Made by a program: the position numbers and the translations under genes. This document shows, piece after piece, positions 55,094 through 64,000 of a stretch of 64,000 nucleotides of DNA. A model generated the notes under the pieces. It made no database searches. It worked only from the letters and a program-made list of their open reading frames with translations, and had not been told where the DNA came from. This DNA is from Opitutaceae bacterium (GTDB lineage: Bacteria; Verrucomicrobiota; Verrucomicrobiia; Opitutales; Opitutaceae), in assembly GCA_019634615.1 (NCBI GenBank), contig JAHCAZ010000012.1, positions 1 through 64,000 on the forward strand, read 5' to 3'. Position 1 is the stretch's first letter, and each line of letters starts with the position of its first letter.

Positions 55094-56695
55094 ATGAGCG
55101 TTCCGCCGCCTGCCAAAGCCCCTGCTTTCGCGATCCATCGTCGCCGGACCCGGATTCTGGGTCTGTCGCTGGATCAGTGCATCCAGGCCTTCTTTGGCGG
55201 CCACGCGCTGACGGCGGTCATCGTCCTGACTCTGATCACAGTCTTCCTGTTCAAGGAGGGCATCGATTTCTTCGGCCAGAACCGCGAGAACCTGCGGATT
55301 TATCGCCAGTCGGGCATGGAGTACGTGGATGTCCTCCGGGAGCTCGAGCGCGACCACACCAGCCTGACGCGCTACCTTTACGACATCCGCCTGCGCGCCC
55401 TGCAGCACCTGACGGGCCCCGGCGGGCGCAGCCTGCCCGAGGCCAACGCCGCCCTCGCCGACCTGGATGCACTGGTCGAGCGCTTTGGTGACGCGGTCGT
55501 CCCGATCCGCGGGTTTGTCTCCGACTACGGCGAGGTCGCCGTCGGCATCAAGACGCGGTTCATCGAGAACCAGGATTTTGCCGAAGCCAAGCGTCAGTAC
55601 CTCGCCGCCGGCATGGTGGCCGAGGCCGAGGCGATCACGGTGGCGCCGATCGACTTCAAGGCCGAGGTCGCCGCCATCACCGGCGCCTTCCCGGAATTCG
55701 AGGCGGGTGGGCGTGATCTCGCGCGGGAGGTCGCATCGACCGTCCAGCAGCTCCCGGCGCTGCCGACGCCGGAACTGCAGCACCGCCTCGAGCGTTTCCA
55801 GCAACTGGCCCGCGAGTATGCGGCCTCGATTGACGGGCGCCTCGAGCAAATGCGCACCTGGCAGTGGGACCGGCCGGTACCGGCCACCCAGGCCTTCACG
55901 GCTTTCATTTTTGGCCGGCAGTGGCTGACCGCCAGCTTCTGGCAGGACTGGTACGGCATCGTGCCGCTGTTCGTGGGCTCGTTGATGGTTTCGGCCATCG
56001 CCCTCAGCCTGGCTGTGCCGCTCGGCATCGGCGCCGCCATCTATGTGAACCAGTTCGCCTCGCGGCGGGAGCAGCAGCTGATCAAACCCACCATCGAGTT
56101 CATCTCGGCGATCCCGTCCGTCGTGCTCGGCTTCTTCGGCATCGCCGTGCTCGGGCAGGCGCTGCGGGCGCTGTCGCAGGCCGAGTGGCTCGCCTGGGTG
56201 CCGGGTTTCCCCTTTGCCGAGCGGCTAAACGCCCTCACGGCCGGCTGCCTGCTCGCGCTGATCGCGGTGCCGACAATATTCACGCTGGCCGAGGACGCGC
56301 TCAACAACGTGCCCCGCGCCTTCCGCGAGGCTTCGTATGCGCTGGGTGCCAGTCGCCTGCAGACGATCCTCCGGATCATCGTCCCGGCCTCGCTCTCGGG
56401 CATCATCTCGGCCGTGCTGCTCGGTCTCGGGCGGGTGATCGGTGAGACGATGGTCGTGCTCCTCTGCGCGGGCAACCGCATCGCGATCCCAGACTTCACG
56501 CAGGGCCTGACGGCCTTCGTGCAGCCCGTGCACACGATGACGGGCATCATTGCGCAGGAGATGGGCGAGGTCGTGCGCGGCAGCATCCACTACCGGGCGC
56601 TCTTTGTCGTGGGAATCGTCCTGTTCTTCGTCGCCCTCCTCATCAACTTCCTGGCGCAGAAGATCGTGCGCCGGCACCGCATCTCCATCGGCTGA
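55094..56695 (+). CDS. pstC: Phosphate ABC permease PstC with long extracytoplasmic insertion
   Basis: The protein has 533 residues; PstC is usually about 300-340. After the first membrane helix ([19 protein letters not shown]) about 220 residues of helical, charged sequence (residues about 60-285) precede the second helix. The permease core is intact: [39 protein letters not shown], the EAA-type loop [20 protein letters not shown] and [16 protein letters not shown]. It should form the PstCA channel with the next gene. The insertion has heptad-like Leu/Ala spacing and might sense or dock PstS, but this is inference. Confidence 0.9.
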   Translation: MSVPPPAKAPAFAIHRRRTRILGLSLDQCIQAFFGGHALTAVIVLTLITVFLFKEGIDFFGQNRENLRIYRQSGMEYVDVLRELERDHTSLTRYLYDIRLRALQHLTGPGGRSLPEANAALADLDALVERFGDAVVPIRGFVSDYGEVAVGIKTRFIENQDFAEAKRQYLAAGMVAEAEAITVAPIDFKAEVAAITGAFPEFEAGGRDLAREVASTVQQLPALPTPELQHRLERFQQLAREYAASIDGRLEQMRTWQWDRPVPATQAFTAFIFGRQWLTASFWQDWYGIVPLFVGSLMVSAIALSLAVPLGIGAAIYVNQFASRREQQLIKPTIEFISAIPSVVLGFFGIAVLGQALRALSQAEWLAWVPGFPFAERLNALTAGCLLALIAVPTIFTLAEDALNNVPRAFREASYALGASRLQTILRIIVPASLSGIISAVLLGLGRVIGETMVVLLCAGNRIAIPDFTQGLTAFVQPVHTMTGIIAQEMGEVVRGSIHYRALFVVGIVLFFVALLINFLAQKIVRRHRISIG

Positions 56696-56698
56696 TCC

Positions 56699-57769
56699 AT
56701 GCCTGCGCCCGTTCCCAACCATCCGTTCGTCACCCGCTCCAGTCGCGGCCGCCTCATCGAGGGGGCGGTGTTCTGGCTGATGCGGCTGGCCACCTACTTC
56801 GTCCTCGTCTGCGGTCTCTGCGTGCTGGGGGACATCTTCCTGAAGGGCGGCCGCACGGTGTTCCAGGCGGAGTTCCCGTACGTCAATGTGCCGTTCCTCA
56901 CCCAGGCGCCGGAGACACTGTATGTCTTCGAGCACGAGGGCCAAAAAATGCAGCTGGGCGACCGCGATTTCCGCGCCTTCCGCGAGGCCGCGACCGCCAA
57001 GGCGAAGGCCGCGGGCCAGCCGGCGCCACAGTTCCGCACCGAGAGCTACGTCTACTCGGCGGGCGGCATCTGGCCCTGCATCGTCGGCACGGTCCTGCTC
57101 GTCGTGGGCTCGATGAGCATCGCGCTCATCCTCGGCGTCGCCAGCGCCATCTATCTCAACGAGTACGCCAAGGACACCCCCGGGGTGCGGGCCATCCGGC
57201 TGGCGATCCTCAATCTCGCCGGTGTGCCCTCGATCGTCTTCGGCCTCTTCGGCTTCGGCCTGTTCGTGATCTTCCTCGACTGGAACGTGTCGCTCCTCGC
57301 CGGCTGGTTCACGCTGGCGTTCATGGTCCTGCCCGTGGTCATCACCGCCTCCGAGGAAGCGCTCAAGGCCGTGCCCAAGGGATTCCGCGAGGGCTCGCTG
57401 GCGCTGGGTGCCACCAAGTGGCAGACGATCCGCAAGAACGTCCTGCCGTATGCGCTCCCGGGCATCCTGACCTCGTCCATCCTCGGCATCGCCCGCGTCG
57501 CGGGCGAGACCGCCCCGATCATGTTCACCGCCGCCTACGTTGTGCGCGACAAGCTGCCGTGGGAGGTGGAGAAGGTGAGCGACTTCTTCTTCCAGGGGGT
57601 CATGGCGTTGCCGTACCACATCTACGTCGTCTCCTCCAAGATCCCTCAGAACGAGTACACCGCCCGCGTGCAGTACGGCACCGCGTTCGTCTTTCTCTTC
57701 ATCGTCGCCGTGATCGCACTTTCCTCCATCTTGCTGCGCAACCACCTGCGCCGGCGCTACCAATGGTAA
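56699..57769 (+). CDS. pstA: Phosphate ABC permease PstA
   Basis: The protein has 356 residues, slightly longer than the usual 290-300. One membrane helix near residue 30 is followed by an insertion of about 80 residues ([20 protein letters not shown]...). The core helices start [20 protein letters not shown]. The cytoplasmic EAA loop is [20 protein letters not shown], and [15 protein letters not shown] is a further PstA motif. It forms the channel with PstC. Its stop codon lies 3 bp past a candidate ATG of pstB. Confidence 0.94.
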   Translation: MPAPVPNHPFVTRSSRGRLIEGAVFWLMRLATYFVLVCGLCVLGDIFLKGGRTVFQAEFPYVNVPFLTQAPETLYVFEHEGQKMQLGDRDFRAFREAATAKAKAAGQPAPQFRTESYVYSAGGIWPCIVGTVLLVVGSMSIALILGVASAIYLNEYAKDTPGVRAIRLAILNLAGVPSIVFGLFGFGLFVIFLDWNVSLLAGWFTLAFMVLPVVITASEEALKAVPKGFREGSLALGATKWQTIRKNVLPYALPGILTSSILGIARVAGETAPIMFTAAYVVRDKLPWEVEKVSDFFFQGVMALPYHIYVVSSKIPQNEYTARVQYGTAFVFLFIVAVIALSSILLRNHLRRRYQW

Positions 57770-58605
57770 CCTCCGCTCCGACGCCCTCCATGGAACCTTC
57801 CGCCCCCCTTGCCATCCGAGTCCCGGCGCCCCGCGACGTGGGCGCGACGAGCACGATCATCGAGATCGAGGACTTCAATTTCTCGTACGGCGCCAAACAG
57901 GCGCTCTTCGACGTCAACCTGAAGCTCGATGCCCGCCGCGTCACCGCCTTCATCGGCCCGTCCGGCTGCGGCAAGACCACGCTCCTGCGCTGCCTCAACC
58001 GCATGAACGACCTGATCGACGGTACCGTCATCAACGGCGGTCGCATCCGGATCCACGGTGTCGACATCAACGGCCCGGAGGTCGACGCCATCGAGCTCCG
58101 CAAGCGCGTGGGCATGGTCTTCCAGAAGTCGAACCCCTTCCCGAAATCCATTTACGAGAACGTCATCTACGGCCTGCGCATCCAGGGCGTGGGCAGCAAA
58201 TCCCGTCTCGATGAGATCGTCGAGAAGTCGCTCCGCGGCGCCGCCCTGTGGGACGAGGTCAAGGACCGCCTCCACGAGAGCGGCGTCGGCCTTTCCGGCG
58301 GCCAGCAGCAGCGCCTCTGCATCGCCCGCGCGATCGCGGTGCAACCCGAGGTCATCCTGATGGACGAGCCCTGCTCGGCCCTCGATCCCATCGCCACGGC
58401 CAAGGTCGAGGAGCTCATTCACGACCTCAAAAAGGACTACACGATCATCATCGTGACCCATTCGATGCAGCAGGCCGCGCGCGTGTCCGACAAGACCGCG
58501 TTCTTTTACCTTGGTCGCCTCGTCGAGTACGACGATACCCAGACGATCTTCATGAACCCCGCCAACCCCCAGACCGAGGCCTATGTCTCCGGTCGCTTCG
58601 GCTGA
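57763..58605 (+). CDS. pstB: Phosphate ABC transporter ATPase PstB
   Basis: The protein is 280 residues from the ATG at 57763, overlapping pstA; an in-frame ATG at 57790 is an alternative. Nucleotide-binding motifs are Walker [14 protein letters not shown]-loop [18 protein letters not shown], signature [16 protein letters not shown], Walker [14 protein letters not shown] and the H-loop [13 protein letters not shown]. It hydrolyses ATP to drive phosphate import. The motifs NPFP and [15 protein letters not shown] are characteristic of PstB. Confidence 0.97.
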   Translation: MVTSAPTPSMEPSAPLAIRVPAPRDVGATSTIIEIEDFNFSYGAKQALFDVNLKLDARRVTAFIGPSGCGKTTLLRCLNRMNDLIDGTVINGGRIRIHGVDINGPEVDAIELRKRVGMVFQKSNPFPKSIYENVIYGLRIQGVGSKSRLDEIVEKSLRGAALWDEVKDRLHESGVGLSGGQQQRLCIARAIAVQPEVILMDEPCSALDPIATAKVEELIHDLKKDYTIIIVTHSMQQAARVSDKTAFFYLGRLVEYDDTQTIFMNPANPQTEAYVSGRFG

Positions 58606-58618
58606 ACCCCCGCCCGCC

Positions 58619-59335
58619 ATGTCCACCGAACCCATGCCCGACTTTCCCCCGCACATGAAGCGCTTCTTCGACGCCGAACTCGAAACCTTCCGCACCCACC
58701 TGATCACGATGGGCGAGACCTCGATCCGCCAGGTGCGCGAGGCCATCAAGGCGCTGGTCGACGGCGACATCGCCCTTGCGAAGAAGGTCGTGGCCGCCGA
58801 CGACGAGCTCGACCAGCTCGAGATCAAGATCGACGAGGAGGCGGTGCGCTACATGAGCCTGCGCGCCCCGATCGCGACCGAGCTGCGCATGGTGATCGTC
58901 GGCATGAAGGCCTCCCATGACCTCGAGCGCGTGGGCGACGAGGCCGTCAGCATCGCCAAGCGCGCCGTGCGCCTCGCCGCCGAGCCGCCGCTCAAGCCCT
59001 ACGTCGACATCCCGCGCATGACCACCATGGCGCTGGAAATGCTGCGCGACGCCCTGGACTGCTTCCTGCACATCGACACCGAGAAGGCCGTGGCGGTCAT
59101 CCGCCGGGACGAGCAGGTGGACCAGCTCAACAAGCAGCTCTACCGTGAGCTCACCAGCTTCATGGTCGAGAACCCCGGCAACATCAGCCGCGCGATCGAG
59201 CTCATGTTCATCTCGAAATCCATCGAGCGCATCGCCGATCACGCGACCAACATCGCCGAGGAGATGATCTACCTCGCCAAGGGCAAGGACGTCCGCCACG
59301 ACGACGCGGTGAAAAAGGGCGTCAGTAATCCGTAG
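58619..59335 (+). CDS. phoU: Phosphate transport system regulator PhoU
   Basis: The protein is 238 residues from the ATG at 58619; an in-frame ATG at 58583 would overlap pstB. It has two copies of a three-helix PhoU domain, with the metal-cluster-type motifs HDLERVGDEAVSIAKRA (about residues 101-117) and ERIADHATNIAEEMIYL. PhoU represses the Pho response and curbs Pst activity when phosphate is plentiful. Its place after pstSCAB is the usual order. No PhoR/PhoB pair is present in the window. Confidence 0.95.
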   Translation: MSTEPMPDFPPHMKRFFDAELETFRTHLITMGETSIRQVREAIKALVDGDIALAKKVVAADDELDQLEIKIDEEAVRYMSLRAPIATELRMVIVGMKASHDLERVGDEAVSIAKRAVRLAAEPPLKPYVDIPRMTTMALEMLRDALDCFLHIDTEKAVAVIRRDEQVDQLNKQLYRELTSFMVENPGNISRAIELMFISKSIERIADHATNIAEEMIYLAKGKDVRHDDAVKKGVSNP

Positions 59336-59404
59336 GATCGCCCGGAAGAAATTCTGCGTCCTTTCGGGTCGGGCTGCGTCAGCAGGGATGAAACCACATC
59401 ATCC

Positions 59405-60217
59405 ATGAAGACATCATCCCTGCCCAATCACGACGACGTCCGTTCCTATGTCCGCGAGCGCTACGGCGCCATCGCCGCGCAGGCCGGCACCGGCTGCGGC
59501 TGCAGCGCGACCGGCTGCTGTGGCGGCGGCGAAACCGAGGTTCCGCCAGCCAGTTACGGCGAGAAGCTGGGCTACACCGCCGCCGACCTGAACGCCGTTC
59601 CGGCCGGCTCCGACCTTGGCCTGGGCTGCGGCAATCCGGTCGCCATCGCATCGATCCGCTCCGGCGAAACCGTCCTCGACCTCGGCAGCGGCGCGGGCTT
59701 CGACTGCTTCCTTGCGGCCCGCCAGCTCGCCGGCACCGGCCGCGTGATCGGCGTCGACATGACGCCGGCCATGGTCACGAAGGCCCGGTCCAACGCCCGG
59801 AAGGGCGGATACCAGAACGTCGAGTTCCGCCTCGGGGAGATCGAGGCGCTGCCGGTGGCCGATGCGAGCGTGGACCTCATCCTCTCCAATTGCGTGGTCA
59901 ACCTTTCGCCCGAGAAGTCGCGGGTCCTCCACGAGGCCTTCCGCGTGCTGAAGCCCGGCGGACGCCTGGCCATCGCCGACATCGTGGCGACGCAGCCGCT
60001 GCCGGCGGAGATGAAGACCAAGCTGGAGGCGATCGGTGCCTGTGTCGGCGGTGCCACCCTAGTGTCCGAGCTGCGGACCCTGCTGGCGGAAGCCGGCTTC
60101 ACGCGGATCGACATCGTCCTCAAGGAGTCGTCCCGGGCGCTCATCCGGGAGTGGACCGACGACCCGGGCGCGGGGGATTTTGTCGTCAGCGCCCTCATCA
60201 CCGCCCATAAGGCTTGA
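59405..60217 (+). CDS. arsM: Arsenite S-adenosylmethionine methyltransferase
   Basis: The protein has 270 residues. The SAM site is VLDLGSGAGFDCFLAARQL. Cysteines of the ArsM pattern are present: Cys75 in GLGCGNP, Cys163 in LSNCVVNLSPEK and Cys213 in GACVGGA. An extra N-terminal Cys cluster (Cys31, 33, 38, 39) may bind metal. The enzyme methylates arsenite to methyl-arsenicals. It sits 69 bp after phoU, and a SigZ-type sigma gene follows 3 bp later, so it may be expressed on arsenic or redox stress. Arsenate enters cells through phosphate transporters, which may explain this location. Confidence 0.92.
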   Translation: MKTSSLPNHDDVRSYVRERYGAIAAQAGTGCGCSATGCCGGGETEVPPASYGEKLGYTAADLNAVPAGSDLGLGCGNPVAIASIRSGETVLDLGSGAGFDCFLAARQLAGTGRVIGVDMTPAMVTKARSNARKGGYQNVEFRLGEIEALPVADASVDLILSNCVVNLSPEKSRVLHEAFRVLKPGGRLAIADIVATQPLPAEMKTKLEAIGACVGGATLVSELRTLLAEAGFTRIDIVLKESSRALIREWTDDPGAGDFVVSALITAHKA

Positions 60218-60220
60218 GCC

Positions 60221-60784
60221 ATGGTAAAGGCCGCGACAACCGGGGTGGATTTCGATGCGACGGTGACGGAGTTCGCCGGCCGGCTCCGCGCCTTCATCCG
60301 ACGGCGCGTGCCGGACGAGGCGACGGCGGACGACCTGACGCAGGAAACTCTCCTGAAGGTCTTTCGCTCGCGGGCGAGCTTGCCCGACACGCAGCGCCTC
60401 GAGGCCTGGCTCTACCGCATCGCCCGCAACACGCTGATCGACCACTACCGGCGTCGCCGGCCCACGGCGGAGCTCCCGCCGTCGCTGGCGGAGGAGCCGG
60501 CTGATGGTCCCGACGAGCTGCGCGCCGCCGTGCTGCGCACCATGCGGCGTTTTCTCGCGGAGATGCCCGCAACCTATCGTGAGCCGGTGCGGCTGGCGGA
60601 GTTGGAGGGCCTGCCGCTCGCCAAGATCGCCCTGCGGCTCAACCTTTCACTCTCGGCCGTGAAGGCGCGGGTGCGGCGCGGCCGGGCGATGTTGAAGAAG
60701 AAACTGCAGGACTGCTGCCGTTTCGAGTTCGACCGACTGGGCAAGGTGATCGGCTGGGAAGGCCGCAAGCCCTGCAAGTGCTGA
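60221..60784 (+). CDS. sigZ: SigZ-type ECF sigma factor
   Basis: The protein has 187 residues. Region 2 is in RLRAFIRRRVPDEATADDLTQETLLKVFRS (part) and LEAWLYRIARNTLIDHYRRR, and region 4 in EPVRLAELEGLPLAKIALRL with LSAVKARVRRGRAMLKKKL (the helix-turn-helix). The C-terminus ends LQDCCRFEFDRLGKVIGWEG and KPCKC, with Cys165, 166, 185 and 187. This cysteine pattern is a mark of SigZ-like sigma factors and could act as a metal or redox sensor. The gene is in an operon with arsM, suggesting that it responds to arsenic or a related thiol stress. Confidence 0.88.
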   Translation: MVKAATTGVDFDATVTEFAGRLRAFIRRRVPDEATADDLTQETLLKVFRSRASLPDTQRLEAWLYRIARNTLIDHYRRRRPTAELPPSLAEEPADGPDELRAAVLRTMRRFLAEMPATYREPVRLAELEGLPLAKIALRLNLSLSAVKARVRRGRAMLKKKLQDCCRFEFDRLGKVIGWEGRKPCKC

Positions 60785-60815
60785 GCGTCCGGCGGGCGGC
60801 GTTGTGTTTAACTCC

Positions 60816-61868
<1,053 letters not shown>

Positions 61869-61887
61869 GGGAGATGGCGCCGGCGGC

Positions 61888-62526
61888 TCAGGAATGCTTC
61901 AGCACGATCTGGACGACCACGTTGCCGGCGTTGCGGCACCGATCGACGGCGCGCTCCACCAGCTCGTAGATTTCCTGCAGGATGACGAGTTCCTTGGCGT
62001 CGCAGGGTCCCTGGTAAAGCTGCTTGAGCAGCTCGAGCATGACCTTGTCGGCCTCGCCTTCCGCGTATTGCAGCCGGTCGTTGGCCTCGCGAATGCGCTC
62101 GATGGTGGTGCCGCCGCGCAGCTGCTTGACCATGAAGACCACGGCGTCGGCCGCGACCTTCAGCAACTCGGCCTGACGCTGGAACGCGGCGTGCGGGATC
62201 TTGCCGGGGTAGATGGCGAAGCGCTCGACGATCTTCTCGACCGCCTTCGGGATGCGGTAGAGCGCGAACGAGAGCTCCTCGATGTCCTCGCGCTCGAGCG
62301 GCGTGACGAACGTCTTGCTCAGCGCCTCGGTCATCTCATGCCGCACCCGCTTCTCCTTGCGGCGGCTCTGCACGAAGTCGTCGAGATTGGCGGGCGACGC
62401 CCCGGAGGCCAGATGCTGGAGGTAGGTGCCGAGCAACGTGACGCTGGTGTTGGCCGCGTCCGCTCCCTCCTCCAGCAGATCGAAAAACTTGTCGTCTTTG
62501 CCGAATAGCTTCTTGAGCGAGAACAT
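61888..62526 (-). CDS. DUF47/PhoU-like regulator (PiT accessory)
   Basis: The protein has 212 residues. It is helical and starts MFSLKKLFGKDDKFFDLLEEG, the typical opening of DUF47 (TIGR00153) proteins, with ADEASEADKV-type motifs such as EGEADKVMLELLKQLYQ. DUF47 proteins act like PhoU for PiT transporters. Adjacent pit supports this. An AAGGA motif at about -5 before the start is one of the few Shine-Dalgarno-like signals in the window. Confidence 0.93.
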   Translation of the reverse strand: MFSLKKLFGKDDKFFDLLEEGADAANTSVTLLGTYLQHLASGASPANLDDFVQSRRKEKRVRHEMTEALSKTFVTPLEREDIEELSFALYRIPKAVEKIVERFAIYPGKIPHAAFQRQAELLKVAADAVVFMVKQLRGGTTIERIREANDRLQYAEGEADKVMLELLKQLYQGPCDAKELVILQEIYELVERAVDRCRNAGNVVVQIVLKHS

Positions 62527-62587
62527 GCGGTCCTTGAGTAGCGCCGTTTGTGACGAACGTGCAACAAATCATTCCGGGCCGGATAAT

Positions 62588-62776
62588 TTAACCACGGATT
62601 TCACGGATGACACGGATTGGATTCAGGCGGATGAAGCGTTGCTGGATGGCCACAAGAGGCACAAGAAGCGCAAAAGGACCGAACCTTTTAGGGATTAGGT
62701 TCTTTTTGCGCCTTTTGTGGCCATCCCACCACGCTTCATCCGCCTGATCCGTGCAATCCGTGTAATCCGTGGTTAA
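62588..62776. repeat. Large inverted repeat, ACCACGGATT family, copy 2
   Basis: The left arm begins TTAACCACGGATT (62588) and the right arm ends AATCCGTGGTTAA (62776). The arms are about 80-90 bp and pair almost completely, including ATGAAGCGT and GGATGGCCACAAGAGGCAC in the left arm. The loop is about 10-15 bp. It lies in the 268-bp space between the DUF47 and YdcF-like genes; no gene was found there. Copy 1 is at 13569-13741. Confidence 0.85.
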
Positions 62777-62794
62777 AAATTCCGTGGCTTCGGT

Positions 62795-63583
62795 TCACGC
62801 GCGGCCTCGCAACTTGGCCCAGGTGAGGCCGAGGTATTCGTAGATGGCCTTGGTGCTGCGCTCAAGGCCGCTCAGGTCGCAGTTCCAGTTGTTCCAGCGG
62901 AAATCGGGGTTGGGGCGGGCGGTGAAATCGGCCGGGCAGGGGACCACGTTGAGCCCGTGCCGGCGCAGGAGCGCCACCGTGCGGGGCATGTGCCAGGCGG
63001 ACGTCACGACGGCGATCGGCTCGGCGCCAAACCGTCGAGCCAGCGCCGCGGCCTCCTCCTCGGTGTCGCGGGCGTCGGCAATCAGCTCGATGCGCCCGGG
63101 ATCGACGCCCAGGGCGGTCGCGGCCCGGGCCAGGACGGCCGCGTGGCTGTCCTGCCCCGTTTCGCCGGGGCCGCTGCAGATCACCCGGGCCTTGGGCAGG
63201 AGGCGCGCAATCCGGGCGCCCTCGGCCACGCGGGCAAGGGCGGAGGCGCTCAGCCGGTGCGACGCCGCCAGCCCGGGCGTGTCGGAGTGGCCCCCGCCCA
63301 GCACCACCACGGCCTGACACGCGGCCAGCGCGGCCGGAACCGGCGCGCCCGGCGCCACATCGGGGATGGCTGCGTATCGGGTCTCGAGCGGTTGCAGCAG
63401 CGCCATGCCGACTTGCTTGTGGCTCAGCACCAACAGGAGCCCGACGCCGACAAAGACCAAAATCCGCCCCAGCCGAACCCGCCGCGTGAGGACGGCGAGA
63501 AGGGCGCCGACAAGTATTAGCCCCAGGCTGAACTGCAGGGGCATTAGGAAGTACGAAACGAATTTCTTGAGCGCGAAGAGCAT
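62795..63583 (-). CDS. YdcF/SanA-like DUF218 membrane protein
   Basis: The protein is 262 residues from the ATG of MLFALKKFVSYFL; an earlier methionine would add seven residues. Two N-terminal membrane helices precede a DUF218 domain: VVVLGGGHSD, ARVICSGPGETGQ, DTEEEAAALARRFG and VVTSAWHMPRTVALLRRHGL. DUF218 proteins such as ElyC and SanA act in envelope assembly, linked to undecaprenyl-phosphate and peptidoglycan. The specific role here is unknown. Confidence 0.83.
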   Translation of the reverse strand: MLFALKKFVSYFLMPLQFSLGLILVGALLAVLTRRVRLGRILVFVGVGLLLVLSHKQVGMALLQPLETRYAAIPDVAPGAPVPAALAACQAVVVLGGGHSDTPGLAASHRLSASALARVAEGARIARLLPKARVICSGPGETGQDSHAAVLARAATALGVDPGRIELIADARDTEEEAAALARRFGAEPIAVVTSAWHMPRTVALLRRHGLNVVPCPADFTARPNPDFRWNNWNCDLSGLERSTKAIYEYLGLTWAKLRGRA

Positions 63584-63812
63584 GGAACGGGGACGGCGCC
63601 GCAAACGCCCGGCGGGCCGCGCCTCCGCTCTAGATTCGTGGGATCAATCGCCGACCGGAACGAGCCAATAATGCGCAGCCGGCGGCGCCTGAATTTTTCC
63701 CGGTCTGCCAATCCTCGCATCGCGAATGCCAAGATATGCGCAGCATAAGCGGGCGTTAATTGGCATGCTTGGAGCCGGTCCCCGGGACTCCTCTCCGGCG
63801 GCCATCCATACC
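63584..63812. other. Divergent promoter region
   Basis: This 229-bp spacer separates the divergent YdcF-like and nifJ genes. It is less GC-rich around 63660-63760 (AATAATGCGC, CAAGATATGCGCAGC). No repeat or operator was recognised. Confidence 0.4.
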
Positions 63813-64000
63813 ATGTCCAGTCCGACCGCCAATCCCGTCTTTGTCACGTGCGACGCCAACGAGGCCGTCGCCTCCACGTCCTACCGGCTCAACGAGCTGG
63901 TCGTGATCTACCCGATCACGCCCTCGTCGCCCATGGCGGAATTCTGCGACGAATGGTCCGCCGCCGGCAAAAAGAACCTCTGGGGCGAGGTGCCGCGCGT
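63813..64000 (+). CDS. nifJ: Pyruvate:ferredoxin (flavodoxin) oxidoreductase, N-terminal fragment
   Basis: The first 62-63 residues are visible; the gene runs off the window. The sequence VFVTCDANEAVASTSYRLNE and VVIYPITPSSPMAEFCDEWS matches domain I of NifJ/PFOR (GNEA and YPITPSSPM motifs). The full enzyme of about 1200 residues oxidises pyruvate to acetyl-CoA and reduces ferredoxin or flavodoxin. This suggests an anaerobic or facultative lifestyle. Confidence 0.93.
   Translation, partial: MSSPTANPVFVTCDANEAVASTSYRLNELVVIYPITPSSPMAEFCDEWSAAGKKNLWGEVPR

Overview
This window is high-GC DNA from a Gram-negative bacterium with a TonB/FecR/ECF-sigma outer-membrane uptake set, a type V autotransporter, outer-membrane porins and an exopolysaccharide locus. 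Gene content, a long-form integron-type integrase and intergenic spaces filled with large inverted repeats suggest Verrucomicrobiota, probably an Opitutaceae-like lineage. This is inferred from memory of gene content, not from a search. Coding is dense and many genes overlap by 4 bp. Most start codons lack a Shine-Dalgarno motif.

Layout. 0-1.5 kb: an integron-type tyrosine recombinase whose start lies in a hairpin. 1.65-9.7 kb: housekeeping genes, namely a lone peptide-binding lipoprotein, ispF, ispD, pyrF, ispE (three MEP-pathway genes within 3.5 kb), a PTS enzyme I and a small DoxX-like membrane protein. A 520-bp repeat island follows the enzyme I gene. 9.9-34.5 kb: a large surface-polysaccharide locus. 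It has about eight glycosyltransferases, three large polytopic membrane proteins of sugar-transfer or assembly type, an AlgI/MBOAT plus AlgJ-like O-acetylation pair, an alpha-oxoamine synthase, a methyltransferase-epimerase-aminotransferase-GT2 operon, and nucleotide-sugar genes rmlA, rmlB, an NRS/ER-like epimerase/reductase and a CDP-paratose-2-epimerase-like SDR. No rmlC is present.

34.5-42.3 kb: ECF sigma factor, FecR anti-sigma, a 1097-residue STN-containing TonB-dependent receptor and an autotransporter, all in one direction. 42.4-46.6 kb: a glycolipid-type operon (GT4 mannosyltransferase-like, MGDG-synthase-like, metallophosphoesterase) and a PfkB sugar kinase. 46.7-52.5 kb: SNF2 helicase, alpha/beta hydrolase and a ClC channel with CBS domains. 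52.9-62.5 kb: a phosphate-acquisition region with OprO/P-type porin, pstS, pstC, pstA, pstB, phoU, then arsM with a SigZ-type sigma factor, then convergent DUF47 and PiT transporter genes. The end holds a YdcF-like protein and the first 63 codons of pyruvate:ferredoxin oxidoreductase (nifJ).

The most unusual layer is the repeat content. Nearly every longer intergenic space is a large, often nested inverted repeat from one of at least six families. A 25-bp palindrome also sits inside two glycosyltransferase reading frames and encodes almost the same peptide in both. The best functional surprises are the apparent replacement of RmlC plus RmlD by one NRS/ER-like enzyme, a PstC with a large extracytoplasmic insertion, and the arsenic-methylation/SigZ pair inside the phosphate locus.
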